Assembly: GCF_001787335.1 (NCBI RefSeq)
Contig: NZ_CP014674.1
Coordinates: 1,072,501-1,136,500 of the forward strand
DNA: 64,000 nt
Reading direction: 5' to 3'
Origin: Kozakia baliensis
Lineage (GTDB): Bacteria; Pseudomonadota; Alphaproteobacteria; Acetobacterales; Acetobacteraceae
Position 1 is the stretch's first letter; each line of letters starts with the position of its first letter. The notes under the pieces were generated by a model. The model saw nothing but the letters and a program-made list of their open reading frames with translations. It searched no databases and had not been told where the DNA came from. Shown piece by piece: positions 36,395-45,986 of this stretch. The position numbers and the translations under genes were made by a program.

Positions 36395-36973
36395 TTAGAA
36401 CCAGCGTTGCATGATGGTGATAACATCACCAGCACGTAACACTGAGTCTGGTTTAATCTTGCCGCGAAGCGGTTTGCCGTCAGGTGTGCCTTCTGTACGG
36501 ATATCCTGTGCTGTGTTCGTAATGGCGCGGTAGGTGTATCCTCCCGCAAGGGCTACAGCGCTTTGCATGGTCATGCCGGGAATGTAGCGATATTCCCCAG
36601 GATGATTGACTTCCCCGAGAACGAAAATAGGACGGTATTGCGCAACTTCAACGGACACGCTTGGTTTGCTGAGGACGCCTTTATGGGCAAGGATACCGGT
36701 CAGCCGTTCCGCCAGTTCATTTGGTGTCAGACCGGCAGCCGTCACGGTTCCGATCAGCGGAAAAGCAACTCGTCCGTCGTCTCCGACTGTAAACGTGTTG
36801 CTCATTTGCGGGTCGTTATACGTTAATACGCGGACCTGATCGCCCGGACCAAGACGATAGGTTGCGGCGTCCGGGGAGGAAAGTTCAGGCAGGCCATGTG
36901 TCGGTGAACAAGCACTGATCGATAGAACTGCTATGGCGCCAAGCCAGGTGCGGGAGGATTTCATTACGCTCAT
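36395..36973 (-). CDS. gumB: Outer-membrane polysaccharide export lipoprotein (GumB/Wza family)
   Basis: 192 residues. Signal peptide with lipobox LSISACS (Cys22). Poly_export domain: YRLGPGDQVRVLTYNDPQMS (about 39-58), then a SLBB segment FVLGEVNHPGEYRYIPGMT (about 118). The short length fits GumB rather than full Wza. Last gene of the minus-strand run from gumD. Forms the outer-membrane exit with the GumC homologue. Confidence 0.92.
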   Translation of the reverse strand: MSVMKSSRTWLGAIAVLSISACSPTHGLPELSSPDAATYRLGPGDQVRVLTYNDPQMSNTFTVGDDGRVAFPLIGTVTAAGLTPNELAERLTGILAHKGVLSKPSVSVEVAQYRPIFVLGEVNHPGEYRYIPGMTMQSAVALAGGYTYRAITNTAQDIRTEGTPDGKPLRGKIKPDSVLRAGDVITIMQRWF

Positions 36974-37015
36974 TGAAGTACCTTATCGTCTCTTTATATG
37001 AAATGAGAATTAAAT

Positions 37016-38368
37016 TTAGAGGGCGAAGCTTGCCCCAACCGTGACGGTATTAGCGGTAAAAGTAGAGCGGTTCGTAAGACCATATAAGGGGTCATACACC
37101 TCCGGAACGCCCCCTTTCGTATAGCTGCTATTGTGAATATAGCTCAGCGTAGCAGTGAGATACTGGTTGACCATCCAAGTTCCGATCACCCCAAAGCGGA
37201 ACTGCGTTTGCCGCCGTTTCGGGCTGTCACCTGAAAGCGATTGTGAGTCAGTACGGGCCGCTTCAGCATAGCCGCGAATGAACAAATTTTGGTGCAGTTC
37301 GTGATCCGCTTCAATCCGTATATCGGACACGACCTGGTTGCGGGCGAATGCGGAAGTGGGATCGAAAATACCGCGCCGACCGGTGACGGTAATCGTATCG
37401 ATCGGCGTAGGCGTCCAGATGATATCCAATTCCGCCGTGGGCGTTGTTATGCCCTTGGAATTTACACGCGTGAATTGCCTTGTTTCTGCACCGACGAGCG
37501 CGCGATATTGAATGACGGAATCGGCTCGTAAATCCAATCCTAAAAACCCAGCGCCATCGGCATAGTCATCTAAACTGCCGCCGGCATTGGGTGCGAATTG
37601 GGCAGCGGTAGCGCGCATGACGGAGATGAGCGCATTGCCTTTTGAAATCTCGAACCGCGTAGTCAGGAGAGCGGATTCGAGTTGATGGCTCAGACTACCA
37701 AAATTACGGATAGCGCCTTCGCTCGACTGGCCGAAATCGAAACGATCGTAGACTGCGCTGGGCGTAATGCTAAAACGCCCAAAATTATGCGTAAAACCGA
37801 GGCGGATGTCGTTCGTATCGTAAGGCACTGGATAGGAAATGCCGAAGTTACCCAAATCGGTCGCACCGAGATACTGCCGGGAATGTGAATAACCGAGCGT
37901 AAGAGAATCTTCTCCGAGGGAAAGAGAGCCGCCACCTGATACGGACCAAGTTGTCGTATTCGCTTGCATCAGTTCCGGATTCACGGTGTTGGCGACATTG
38001 GCTGACATACCGAGCGCATCTCTTCCCCACATGGAATTAGCGCGTATACCTCCCGTTGTGACGATCTGGGCGCTGCCGGAATTGGGCTGACCCAGAATAT
38101 TCGTCGTATAGCCTTCGTTTTGAGACATCGTCGGTCGGAAATTGAAATCTCCAAGCATGATGCCTGGATGAATATTTTCCAGAATCTGACGCTGCACGAC
38201 GGAGCTGCTCATATCCGGCGCGTAACCTGGTAGATCGGACGGAAAATACTGTGTGAAAAGCTGAGCGTGTGCTGGATGCGCCAGCCCGAAAGAAAGGGCT
38301 GTTCCGATGGACCAGACAACCGAACGAAGAAGACGGGAGCGATGCTTTTCTCTCACTTTGGCCGCCAT
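37016..38368 (-). CDS. Outer-membrane beta-barrel protein of the polysaccharide locus
   Basis: 450 residues. A signal peptide ends near AHPAHAQ (about 36). The rest has alternating aromatic and polar strands and ends in the terminal strand VTVGASFAL with C-terminal hydrophobic residue, as for outer-membrane barrels of the BBP2_2 type often encoded in exopolysaccharide operons. It ends 42 bases before gumB and begins 3 bases after gumH. A role in export or surface anchoring is inferred. Confidence 0.82.
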   Translation of the reverse strand: MAAKVREKHRSRLLRSVVWSIGTALSFGLAHPAHAQLFTQYFPSDLPGYAPDMSSSVVQRQILENIHPGIMLGDFNFRPTMSQNEGYTTNILGQPNSGSAQIVTTGGIRANSMWGRDALGMSANVANTVNPELMQANTTTWSVSGGGSLSLGEDSLTLGYSHSRQYLGATDLGNFGISYPVPYDTNDIRLGFTHNFGRFSITPSAVYDRFDFGQSSEGAIRNFGSLSHQLESALLTTRFEISKGNALISVMRATAAQFAPNAGGSLDDYADGAGFLGLDLRADSVIQYRALVGAETRQFTRVNSKGITTPTAELDIIWTPTPIDTITVTGRRGIFDPTSAFARNQVVSDIRIEADHELHQNLFIRGYAEAARTDSQSLSGDSPKRRQTQFRFGVIGTWMVNQYLTATLSYIHNSSYTKGGVPEVYDPLYGLTNRSTFTANTVTVGASFAL

Positions 38369-38371
38369 TCG

Positions 38372-39490
38372 TCAGTTGGCATGATGAGAGAGAACATCGC
38401 GGTAGACCTCAACATAATGCCGCGTGACGTCGAGCCAGTCATAGGGTGCGGCACCTTGCATAGCGCGTTCGCGCAGAAGAGGATCATTTTTACTATGCAG
38501 CGCTTCGAGGCTGCTTGCAACCTCCGACAATCTGCCAGCTTCGGCCAGAAGACCGACGCCAGTCTGTTTTTCAAGGCGGCGGAAAGGAGCAATCGTGCTG
38601 AGTACCGGAATAAGGCCAGCAGAGAGTGCTTCCACAGCGGCAAGACCGAAGCCTTCATGTTCGGAAAGGCAACCGAAATACGATGCTTGACCTAGCAATT
38701 CACGCAATTCCGTATCCTCTGGATCGACCACGAATTGCACTGCCTCCGACACGCCAGCTTTAGATGCCGCGGTTTGCAGAGTTTCCAATGACTGATCCGC
38801 AGGCCGACCTGCGACGATCAGCGACCACGAGGGATCGAGTTTGCGTAGCTCAGAGAGCAAGACGAAGAGCAAATCGATTCGTTTGTGCCGAGCGAAGCGC
38901 CCAAAGGTGATAATCCGGCGGGTTGGAACAGGCGAGGCGGCATTACGAAATTTATCCTGAGTAATGCCGTTTTCTATGACCATCAGGCGGTCACCAGAAA
39001 TCTTCTTAAAAAGATCGGCATCGTTCCAGCTGCACGCGACGATCTTGTCGTATGCGCGAACAGACATGCGTGTAATCGTGTTGAACCAGATTTCTTTGGC
39101 CCGTTGATAAGCGCCGCTATGAAAAAAACCGCCATGTGTCGAGGCGATCATGGGGCGGTTATGCAAGCCGAGGAAACGGGTCCAGGCAAGAAAATCAAAG
39201 AAAAAGTCGATCGCATGTACATGGACCAAATCGAACTTACCGACAGCCGAAAGGACCGAAGGAGCAATCGGATAACGTGTCGAGCCACGCCATGGCAGTC
39301 GACGTACCGGAATGCCACGAACTACCTCGCGCTCAGGTAAAACGCCTTCTCGGGAGAATACGCTGTTAAGCGTTACGACTTGAGCATCAACTCCCAGCTT
39401 TTCACGCTGGATGGCCGCAAGGCTAAGAACGGAGTCTTCCAGCCCGCCGACAGACGGGCTGAATTGACGAACAACGTGAAGAATTTTCAT
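38372..39490 (-). CDS. gumH: GumH-type alpha-mannosyltransferase (GT4)
   Basis: 372 residues. Closely follows GumH/AceC: MKILHVVRQFSPSVGGLED, VRRLPWRGSTRYPIAPSVL, HAIDFFFDFLAWT, STHGGFFHSG and IWFNTITRMS, then the GT4 donor site GCLSEHEGFGLAAVEALSAG (about 275-294). Transfers mannose from GDP-mannose to the lipid-linked cellobiosyl acceptor in xanthan and acetan. Cytoplasmic face of the inner membrane. Confidence 0.93.
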   Translation of the reverse strand: MKILHVVRQFSPSVGGLEDSVLSLAAIQREKLGVDAQVVTLNSVFSREGVLPEREVVRGIPVRRLPWRGSTRYPIAPSVLSAVGKFDLVHVHAIDFFFDFLAWTRFLGLHNRPMIASTHGGFFHSGAYQRAKEIWFNTITRMSVRAYDKIVACSWNDADLFKKISGDRLMVIENGITQDKFRNAASPVPTRRIITFGRFARHKRIDLLFVLLSELRKLDPSWSLIVAGRPADQSLETLQTAASKAGVSEAVQFVVDPEDTELRELLGQASYFGCLSEHEGFGLAAVEALSAGLIPVLSTIAPFRRLEKQTGVGLLAEAGRLSEVASSLEALHSKNDPLLRERAMQGAAPYDWLDVTRHYVEVYRDVLSHHAN

Positions 39491-39513
39491 GCCGGACTTT
39501 TCGTAACGTGGAG

Positions 39514-41682
39514 TTAGGAGTCGCTGAGATGATCAATCAGCCGTTGTTCATCTTTGGTGTAATGAGGGCCGGTAATATGCGCGGAAGCCTCGCTGAAATA
39601 GGTAACCACAACACCTGCCATATTCGCCTTATAAGCGCGCAGTCGCTCAATGCAGGCTGCGACAGCGGCACGCGAAACGCTCCGCCAACGGCATAGGAAA
39701 ATGGTCTGATCCGCGACAGAGGAAAGAACGAGACCATCCATCATTGAAAGCAAAGGCGGCGTATCAATGATGATCAGACTATAAGTGCGGCTTAGTTCGG
39801 TAAGTGTCTCGCGCAGCTTAGCGATTTCTCGTGCATCGAATGGGTGAGCCTTAGGTGCTCCAGGACCCATGAAATCAATGCCGGTAATGGGGTTGTTAAT
39901 GATCGCGTCTTGCGGCGCAATCCGATCGGCCAGAACTTCCGTGAAGCCTGCGGAACTGAGGTTCTGGCGCCGACGCCGATGATCGGCATCGATAACGAGA
40001 ACAGGACGGCTGCCAGCGCGGACAACAGATGCAAGCCAGACGGCGAGAGTGCTTTTTCCATCGTGTGGTGCGGCAGAGGTAAGAGCAATGACCTGCGATT
40101 TATGCGTTTCCATGCCTGTGGAAAGCGCCAGTTGAGCGGAAATACCGCGTACGGCTTCACCGATCGTGGAGAAAGGATTGTCCATGACGTAGCGCAGGAT
40201 GGAGCGCGGACGCTCACGCGACATGTCGGGCAGGGTGGCGAGAATAGGCAGGGCCGTCATGCGGCGTATATCGCCGAGATCTCCGAAGCCTGGGCTCATC
40301 ATGTCCTTCAGAAGTGCCGCGCCCACACCACACACGCTTGCGAGAACAAACACGCCGATTAGCAGCTTCTTGCGGTTCGGGAATGTCGGGGCGCTGGCGG
40401 CTGTGGCATGAGAAACGAAGACAACCGGTGGCTGCAGCAATTGCACGCGTCCCGCCAGTTCCTTGGTGCGCTCAAGGAAAGAATCATACACGCCTCGGGC
40501 GCTCTGAGCTTCTTGCGCCAATGTAGCATACTCAGCTTGCGGACCGCTCTGGCTGGCAGATTGCCCGCGCAGACTATCCAAATTGTGCTGAATTTGATTT
40601 ACTTCGGCTTGAGCGGAAACGACGTCGTTGTGAATCTGAGACAGCGCTCCTCGAGTTTCACTGGCCATGCTCGCGCGTGTGCTGGCAATCTGCCTATCGA
40701 GCGCTTGAACGGTCGGATGGTTCGGCCCGAAAGTCGCGGCCTGCTGCATCCGCTCGTTTTGAAGCTGAAGCAGGGAGTTAGCTGTCGCGACCAATAACGG
40801 CTGCTGAGAAAGGGAAACGAGTTCGCGTTCATTGCCCGTTTTGAGCGCTTCCTGAAGCGCATCGGCTTTCGCTTGCGCTGCCGCATAGCGACCTTGAGCC
40901 TGGCTGAGGTTAGTAGCAGCGTCCGCGATCTGTTTGTCGATAAGCGGGGTGTTTGCGCCGTTGTTGGACAGATTATGCGAACCATTGAAATGGCTAGCAT
41001 TTGTTTCAGCCTCGACCCAGCGGCTTCTCAAGGAAGCGGTGCGCTCATCCAACCAGGCAAGGGTTTTGGAGAGATCCGCGCGTTGTTGGGTAAGGGAGAT
41101 ATTCTGGTAGTTCGTGACGAACGCGTTGGCGATCATAGCGGCACGCTCAGCATCGCTGTTTTTTACCGTGATCGTCAAAACGCGAGAATGCAGTTCAGGC
41201 TCGACATCGACACCGGCAAGCAGGCCATCAATCTGGTGCGAGAACTGCATGGCGGGATCGACCGGCTCTTTGGGAGGAGTAGGGCAGAAGAAGTTCACAC
41301 CATGATGGCATAGCCAGGGTTTCACGCCGCCTTCGACCTTGGGTTCTGGCGGCAACTGATGCAACACGGCTGCAGCGACATCGCGCGAACGAATGAGTTC
41401 CGCCTGTGTCGCGAGTTCATCATCGCTTAGCGCTTGGGCGCTAGCATTTGCATTCTGCGTTGTCAGGGGATCCATAATCCCATTGGAGACCACGACTGTT
41501 GCAATGCTCTGATAGGAGCGAGGCAAGACCATCGTGATTCCCGCGCCGATAATGGCGACAAGTAGGAAAACGATAATAAAGAACTTGTAGTGAAGTCTGC
41601 CGATCCTCAACATGCGATAGAGCATGTCTCGCGCGTCGGGCTGCGACTGGGCATTTGACATCGGCGGCTCGACTAATTCCAT
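39514..41682 (-). CDS. gumC: Polysaccharide co-polymerase with tyrosine-kinase-like domain (GumC/Wzc/ExoP)
   Basis: 722 residues. Wzz domain with a first membrane helix near 35-58 (FFIIVFLLVAIIGAGITMV), a long periplasmic coiled coil (about 200-400), a second helix near 455-475 (LLIGVFVLASVCGVGAALL), and a BY-kinase domain: Walker A APHDGKST (about 546), Walker A' VLVIDADHRRR and Walker B LIIIDTPPLL (about 650). No C-terminal tyrosine cluster is visible. Controls chain length and export together with GumB. Xanthomonas GumC lacks the kinase part, so this one is closer to acetic acid bacterial AceH/ExoP forms. Confidence 0.93.
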   Translation of the reverse strand: MELVEPPMSNAQSQPDARDMLYRMLRIGRLHYKFFIIVFLLVAIIGAGITMVLPRSYQSIATVVVSNGIMDPLTTQNANASAQALSDDELATQAELIRSRDVAAAVLHQLPPEPKVEGGVKPWLCHHGVNFFCPTPPKEPVDPAMQFSHQIDGLLAGVDVEPELHSRVLTITVKNSDAERAAMIANAFVTNYQNISLTQQRADLSKTLAWLDERTASLRSRWVEAETNASHFNGSHNLSNNGANTPLIDKQIADAATNLSQAQGRYAAAQAKADALQEALKTGNERELVSLSQQPLLVATANSLLQLQNERMQQAATFGPNHPTVQALDRQIASTRASMASETRGALSQIHNDVVSAQAEVNQIQHNLDSLRGQSASQSGPQAEYATLAQEAQSARGVYDSFLERTKELAGRVQLLQPPVVFVSHATAASAPTFPNRKKLLIGVFVLASVCGVGAALLKDMMSPGFGDLGDIRRMTALPILATLPDMSRERPRSILRYVMDNPFSTIGEAVRGISAQLALSTGMETHKSQVIALTSAAPHDGKSTLAVWLASVVRAGSRPVLVIDADHRRRRQNLSSAGFTEVLADRIAPQDAIINNPITGIDFMGPGAPKAHPFDAREIAKLRETLTELSRTYSLIIIDTPPLLSMMDGLVLSSVADQTIFLCRWRSVSRAAVAACIERLRAYKANMAGVVVTYFSEASAHITGPHYTKDEQRLIDHLSDS

Positions 41683-41741
41683 AAAATTAAATCCTAATTT
41701 CGTCGCATGTGTTCTGCCCGATGAATACAGGCGAATGTAGG

Positions 41742-42557
41742 TTAGGCTTTGGGATCGCTACGCTTGAGAAGATTGCGTATTTTCCACGATAGAACATGAT
41801 ACCCGAAAACGGGAAGTCCAATAAGATATCGCTTCCAGAGCCGCTTCGGTTCTCGTGTCAGACGCACAAACCATTCCAGCCCTAAATTGGCGACCCAACG
41901 GGACGGGCGGCGCACCGTGCCGGCAGCGTGGTCGACCAAGGCTCCGGCCGTAACTGCGATCGTATTCGGCAAGCGCGCCCAATTGTCCCAGAGCCATTTT
42001 TCTTGCCGCGGCATGCCCATATTCACGAATAGGAAAGTTGGCTTTGCGGCATTGATCTCTTGGAGAATAGCTTCCGAGTCAGGCGAACCTTTCGTCGCGT
42101 CGAAGAAACCGTTTCGAACGCCTGCGATTTGTGAGCCGTAGCGTTGCTTGTAGGTTTGAGCCGCCTTAACGACAGCTTCCTGAGAGCCTCCGAGCCAAAA
42201 AATAGATGCTTCGGAGCCAAGCTTTTCTAAGACGCCGCCGATCCATTCAGGCGGCGTTGTGCGATGCAACCGACGTCCAACGAGGAACAGAGAGGCGAGT
42301 TGCACGCCTGCACCATCGCAAAAAGCTATATTAGCTGTCTGAAAAAGTTGACGGATCCAAGGAGATTTCTGCGCCAGAACCATGCAATGGGCGTTGGCAT
42401 TAACGATCAATGTTTTGGCGTGCTGGCGTGCATCTTGCACAACAATATCTGCGAGATCTTCGCGTGGCACGTCGATGAGGCGCACCCCCATGACATTAAA
42501 TACGTCAAAATTTTCAATGGACAGTGCAGGAGCGTTAACGCGGGAGCTAGAAAGCAT
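41742..42557 (-). CDS. gumM: GumM-type beta-1,4-glucosyltransferase (WecG/TagA/CpsF, GT26)
   Basis: 271 residues. WecB/TagA domain signatures: VNANAHCMVLAQKS (about 50), FCDGAGVQLASLFL (about 78), WIGGVLEKLGSEASIFWLGG (about 101), FVNMGMPRQEKWLWDN (about 179) and ALVDHAAGTVRRPSRW (about 206). In xanthan and acetan this adds the second glucose to the lipid carrier. Start overlaps the gumD stop by 11 bases, so translation is coupled. Confidence 0.92.
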   Translation of the reverse strand: MLSSSRVNAPALSIENFDVFNVMGVRLIDVPREDLADIVVQDARQHAKTLIVNANAHCMVLAQKSPWIRQLFQTANIAFCDGAGVQLASLFLVGRRLHRTTPPEWIGGVLEKLGSEASIFWLGGSQEAVVKAAQTYKQRYGSQIAGVRNGFFDATKGSPDSEAILQEINAAKPTFLFVNMGMPRQEKWLWDNWARLPNTIAVTAGALVDHAAGTVRRPSRWVANLGLEWFVRLTREPKRLWKRYLIGLPVFGYHVLSWKIRNLLKRSDPKA

Positions 42558-44079
42558 TGCGGCTAAAAACCTCTCGGACTACGGTAAGAGCCATAATTTT
42601 TATGTCGAATCTTAATGACCATTTCTGAATGTATTCGAGGTCAAGAGCTACGCGTCGTTTCAGATCATCCACGGTGATGAGTTCACCGCGCGAACCGTTA
42701 ATCTGCGCCCATCCAGTGATGCCCGGTTTGACATGATGACGTATGACGTATTCCGCCAGCGCATCGTGCAACAATATGCCGCCAGCCGTCGTATGAGGCG
42801 CATGCGGACGCGGCCCGACAAGAGACATGCTACCAGTCAATACGTTAAAAATCTGGGGCAATTCATCGATACTGAGCTTGCGCAGCCATTTCCCAATTCG
42901 CGTAACGCGTGGATCGTCCCGGCTCGTTTGCTTCGCTGCGCCGAGATCGGACATCTCCGTATACATGGAGCGGAATTTGAATACGGTAAACGGACGGTTG
43001 TTGAAACCGATACGCGGTTGCCGGAAAAAAACGGGTCCTTTCGAGTCCAATTTGATGGCGATAGCTACAGCAAGCAAAAGGGGCCATAAAAAGGCGAGAA
43101 CGATCAGGCCGAAAACGAAATCGAACGCGCTCTTCTGGATCGTTTGCAGTTCGGATAGCGGTCTACGTTGAAGTACGAATAGAGAATGAGGCCCAAGGTT
43201 TTCCACGGGGAGATTGGTATCTACGCCGTGTAGCAAATAAGGGGCGATGTAGATATCGGACAGCACAGTCCGCAGGCGCCAGGCCAAATGATTGATCTCA
43301 TGCTCGTCTTGCGTCGAACCTGGGGCGAGGGCGATAATAACGGCATGAATGGAATGGCGACGACTAAGTGCGACTAGGTCGTTAATCGTACCGGTAATCT
43401 TTGAATTACGTGACGACTTTGGGGCATCATTAAATCGGCCTAATAACTGGTAGGTGTGGCCTGCATCATTGTCGATGCGATCAGCAAGTTGATCGGCGAC
43501 ATCCCCGGTTCCGATAATGGCAATCTTCCGCGTAAGATGATTTTGGATGGCCCGCGTATGAAGCAGGATCGTTTCCGTACCTCTCACGAGCACTAGGGTG
43601 CCAATGCAGAGAGTAAGCCAAAAAAGAGCCATGTCGAATGCGCGCGTATTCGACATATCAAGCACGCGCAATGCGATAAATTGCGTTAACACGGCAAGAA
43701 AAAGTGCTGGGCTAATATAACGAAGTTGCGCGGAAATCCGTTGCACACGCGGGTAGTTCATAAGATTTCGTTTTCGCGGCAACAGCACGAAGGTAATGAC
43801 GGCAACCATCCCGCTCACAGCAACCGTTTCCGGTCTTACGCGTGGAGACCAAGTCATAACCTCAAGATACCAGACGGACGAGGCGAGAATGACGGATAAG
43901 AGATCGCAGAACGAGAATATCTTACTAAGAACCGGATTGAAGTAAGGGTAGGGATCTACAATCAGTTGCCTACCGGCGACAGAATCGGGAGATGCTTCCG
44001 CTGGAGGCATCTCTGCGTCCGTGAATGCATGTAAGATGTGAGCCGCCTTTGTTAATGGCGAAGGCATAGGTTTACTCAT
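42547..44079 (-). CDS. gumD: Undecaprenyl-phosphate glucose phosphotransferase (GumD/AceA)
   Basis: 510 residues from the ATG at 44079 (MSKPMPSPL) which has gaggac upstream; an ATG at 44097 is the alternative. Four or five N-terminal membrane helices (about 60-180), a Rossmann-like middle (IGTGDVADQL near 190), a fifth helix DFVFGLIVLAFLWPLLLAV (about 325) and the bacterial sugar transferase domain with GPVFFRQPRIGFNNRPF, RRLSIDELPQ-like LRKLSIDELPQIFNVL (about 411) and LDLEYIQKWS at the C-terminus. It primes synthesis by adding glucose-1-phosphate to undecaprenyl phosphate. First gene of the minus-strand gum operon. Confidence 0.94.
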   Translation of the reverse strand: MSKPMPSPLTKAAHILHAFTDAEMPPAEASPDSVAGRQLIVDPYPYFNPVLSKIFSFCDLLSVILASSVWYLEVMTWSPRVRPETVAVSGMVAVITFVLLPRKRNLMNYPRVQRISAQLRYISPALFLAVLTQFIALRVLDMSNTRAFDMALFWLTLCIGTLVLVRGTETILLHTRAIQNHLTRKIAIIGTGDVADQLADRIDNDAGHTYQLLGRFNDAPKSSRNSKITGTINDLVALSRRHSIHAVIIALAPGSTQDEHEINHLAWRLRTVLSDIYIAPYLLHGVDTNLPVENLGPHSLFVLQRRPLSELQTIQKSAFDFVFGLIVLAFLWPLLLAVAIAIKLDSKGPVFFRQPRIGFNNRPFTVFKFRSMYTEMSDLGAAKQTSRDDPRVTRIGKWLRKLSIDELPQIFNVLTGSMSLVGPRPHAPHTTAGGILLHDALAEYVIRHHVKPGITGWAQINGSRGELITVDDLKRRVALDLEYIQKWSLRFDIKIMALTVVREVFSRNAF

Positions 44080-44488
44080 GCGCGTCGTCCTCAACACGGG
44101 CGTTTAAGAATAGCCTCATTGGGCACACGATTACTTATTTCCTATCAAGAATGTTAAAATAGCCTCAAATTTCCATGCAAGACAATGATCTTTTTAAGAA
44201 TAAGTCTTTTAAAGGCATTACCTGCTCGCATTCTATCGTGAAGTTTGGCGAAATCATGCCCTCAGCGCCCTTTAGCTATTTATTAACCCGCCAGACAGAA
44301 AGAACGCCTCTTATTTTCTTCTGTTCAAAAACTAAGTCTAAAGAATTTTTCATTGTCTAAAGTGATGAAAGGTGCATTTGAGTTACAATTAACGAAACAT
44401 AGTAAAAATACACGCAGCCTGACTGCAATACACTTTATCTCGAAAATATATTCCTTTCGAAGCAATCGAAGACTACGTTTAGTTAGAT
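44080..44488. other. AT-rich upstream region of the gum operon
   Basis: About 400 bases, much richer in A and T than the flanks, with no supported gene (a 61-codon plus frame at 44175 has no ribosome site). Probably holds the gumD promoter, for example aatgtt-type boxes around 44150-44200, but no consensus pair is clear. Confidence 0.4.
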
Positions 44489-45787
44489 TTATGCATTATT
44501 TGACAAAGAGGCCTGCGCCGTATCTTTGATGCGTGTTGCGATCAAGTGTTTGAGGGGGCCGAACAAGCGGGCAACCCTCTGAAAATTAAAAGCATTACCT
44601 GCCAAGTGAGAACTTAGGTGACGCGCAACAAAGCCCGCCCCCCAAGCGAAGCGAAGCATTGGCCCAAAGCTATTCGCCGCAGATAGCCCAACAAAATACA
44701 AATTTGGAACGGAAGATTCAAAATGGCGGTTAAGAATAGGGGATGATCGTTCTGTTCGAATATCTTTGAGAATATTTTCGGAAATAAAGGGAATTTTACT
44801 AACATCTGCGACATAGCCCGTAGCAGCGATAACGCCGTCTACCCGAATCTTCTGATCCTCGCCTTCGGTGCATTTGAATGTAAGTTCAACGCGATCGCCA
44901 ATCATTTGGGCTTGAGTGAGCGAAACGCCTGTATAGATCGGAACTTTGCCTTCGATAAGCTGACGGGACATCCACGTGGCTGAAGGGCCCAAGTGGCCTT
45001 GTGTAACGCGAAGACGGAACCTTCGTGGCATCATATGAAAGATTTGTGGCGCCATGCAGGCCATTTTCGAGCGCCAACCAAGACCAAGTCCAGAACGAGG
45101 CTTTGTGACGGCGGATATGATTTGTTGCAACCCGCTCTTTCGTTCGGGTGGATTATTAAACCAAATCTTCGGACGGCGCGTGAAAATTGCGGCTCGGGCA
45201 CCTGCTTGATGAAGGAGACCTGCAACGTCAACGGCAGAAGATCCAGCCCCCAGAACGGCTATGTCCTTGCCTGCGTAAGAGCTGAGTGGAGCAAGCCGCG
45301 CACTATGGCTGTAACGGTCTGCCGGAAGGTGGGCAAGTTCTCTCGGCAGGTTGGCAAAATGCGAGATGCCACAAGCGACGATGACCCGACGGGCATGCCA
45401 TGTTTCACCGTTTGCAAGAGTAAGGCTGTATTGCTCGTTCTTCTCACGTTCTAATTTTTGGACATGCGTTTTTTGGAGATTCGAGACGAAAGTTCTTTGA
45501 AAGGCTTCCCCATATTTGAGGAAGAGATCCCGTTCTATGGGACGACCGATAGATGCATAGTCAATACCATGGGCTTGGCAGTATTGGGCTAGCGTCAGTT
45601 CCTGTTTAGGGTCGAACAGGGTGCAAGCGAATCCTTCCGACTTGAGGTGCATGCCCTGAGGCATGTTGTCGCGCCACACTTCCATCGGAATTCCAAAAAT
45701 TTGGAAATCGACATTCATTTGCCGCAGATGCGCTGCGAGTGAAAGCCCATAGGGTCCGGCGCCGATTATTGCGATGTCCGTTTGCAT
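44489..45787 (-). CDS. FAD/NAD(P)-binding flavoprotein (monooxygenase-like)
   Basis: 432 residues from MQTDIAIIGAGPYGLSLAAHL; the frame upstream to 45871 is AT-rich and lacks support. FAD site GAGPYG (9-14), a second nucleotide site VLGAGSSAVDVAGLLHQAG (about 195-213) for NADPH, and ATGYVADV near 330 as in N-hydroxylating or Baeyer-Villiger type flavoproteins. Substrate unknown. Divergent from the ATP-grasp gene with a 199-base AT-rich gap. Confidence 0.85.
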   Translation of the reverse strand: MQTDIAIIGAGPYGLSLAAHLRQMNVDFQIFGIPMEVWRDNMPQGMHLKSEGFACTLFDPKQELTLAQYCQAHGIDYASIGRPIERDLFLKYGEAFQRTFVSNLQKTHVQKLEREKNEQYSLTLANGETWHARRVIVACGISHFANLPRELAHLPADRYSHSARLAPLSSYAGKDIAVLGAGSSAVDVAGLLHQAGARAAIFTRRPKIWFNNPPERKSGLQQIISAVTKPRSGLGLGWRSKMACMAPQIFHMMPRRFRLRVTQGHLGPSATWMSRQLIEGKVPIYTGVSLTQAQMIGDRVELTFKCTEGEDQKIRVDGVIAATGYVADVSKIPFISENILKDIRTERSSPILNRHFESSVPNLYFVGLSAANSFGPMLRFAWGAGFVARHLSSHLAGNAFNFQRVARLFGPLKHLIATRIKDTAQASLSNNA

Positions 45788-45986
45788 ACAGCCTCTGGCA
45801 AATAATAAATTGGTGTTTATAATGTATCGAGTATATGTATCCTTTAAATCAATAACGACAAAGCAAAACATGTTATTAAATCGTCAATTTATGAATTAAT
45901 AACGAGATATAATCGCAATATGTTTTTGAGTTTTTTACTTCCTATTGTTTAATTGCCCCATTCTTGCCGTTTTTTGAAAGACTCCA

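Noticed and set aside
44175-44360. 61-codon plus frame in the AT-rich gum upstream region
   Set aside because: No ribosome site; composition looks non-coding.
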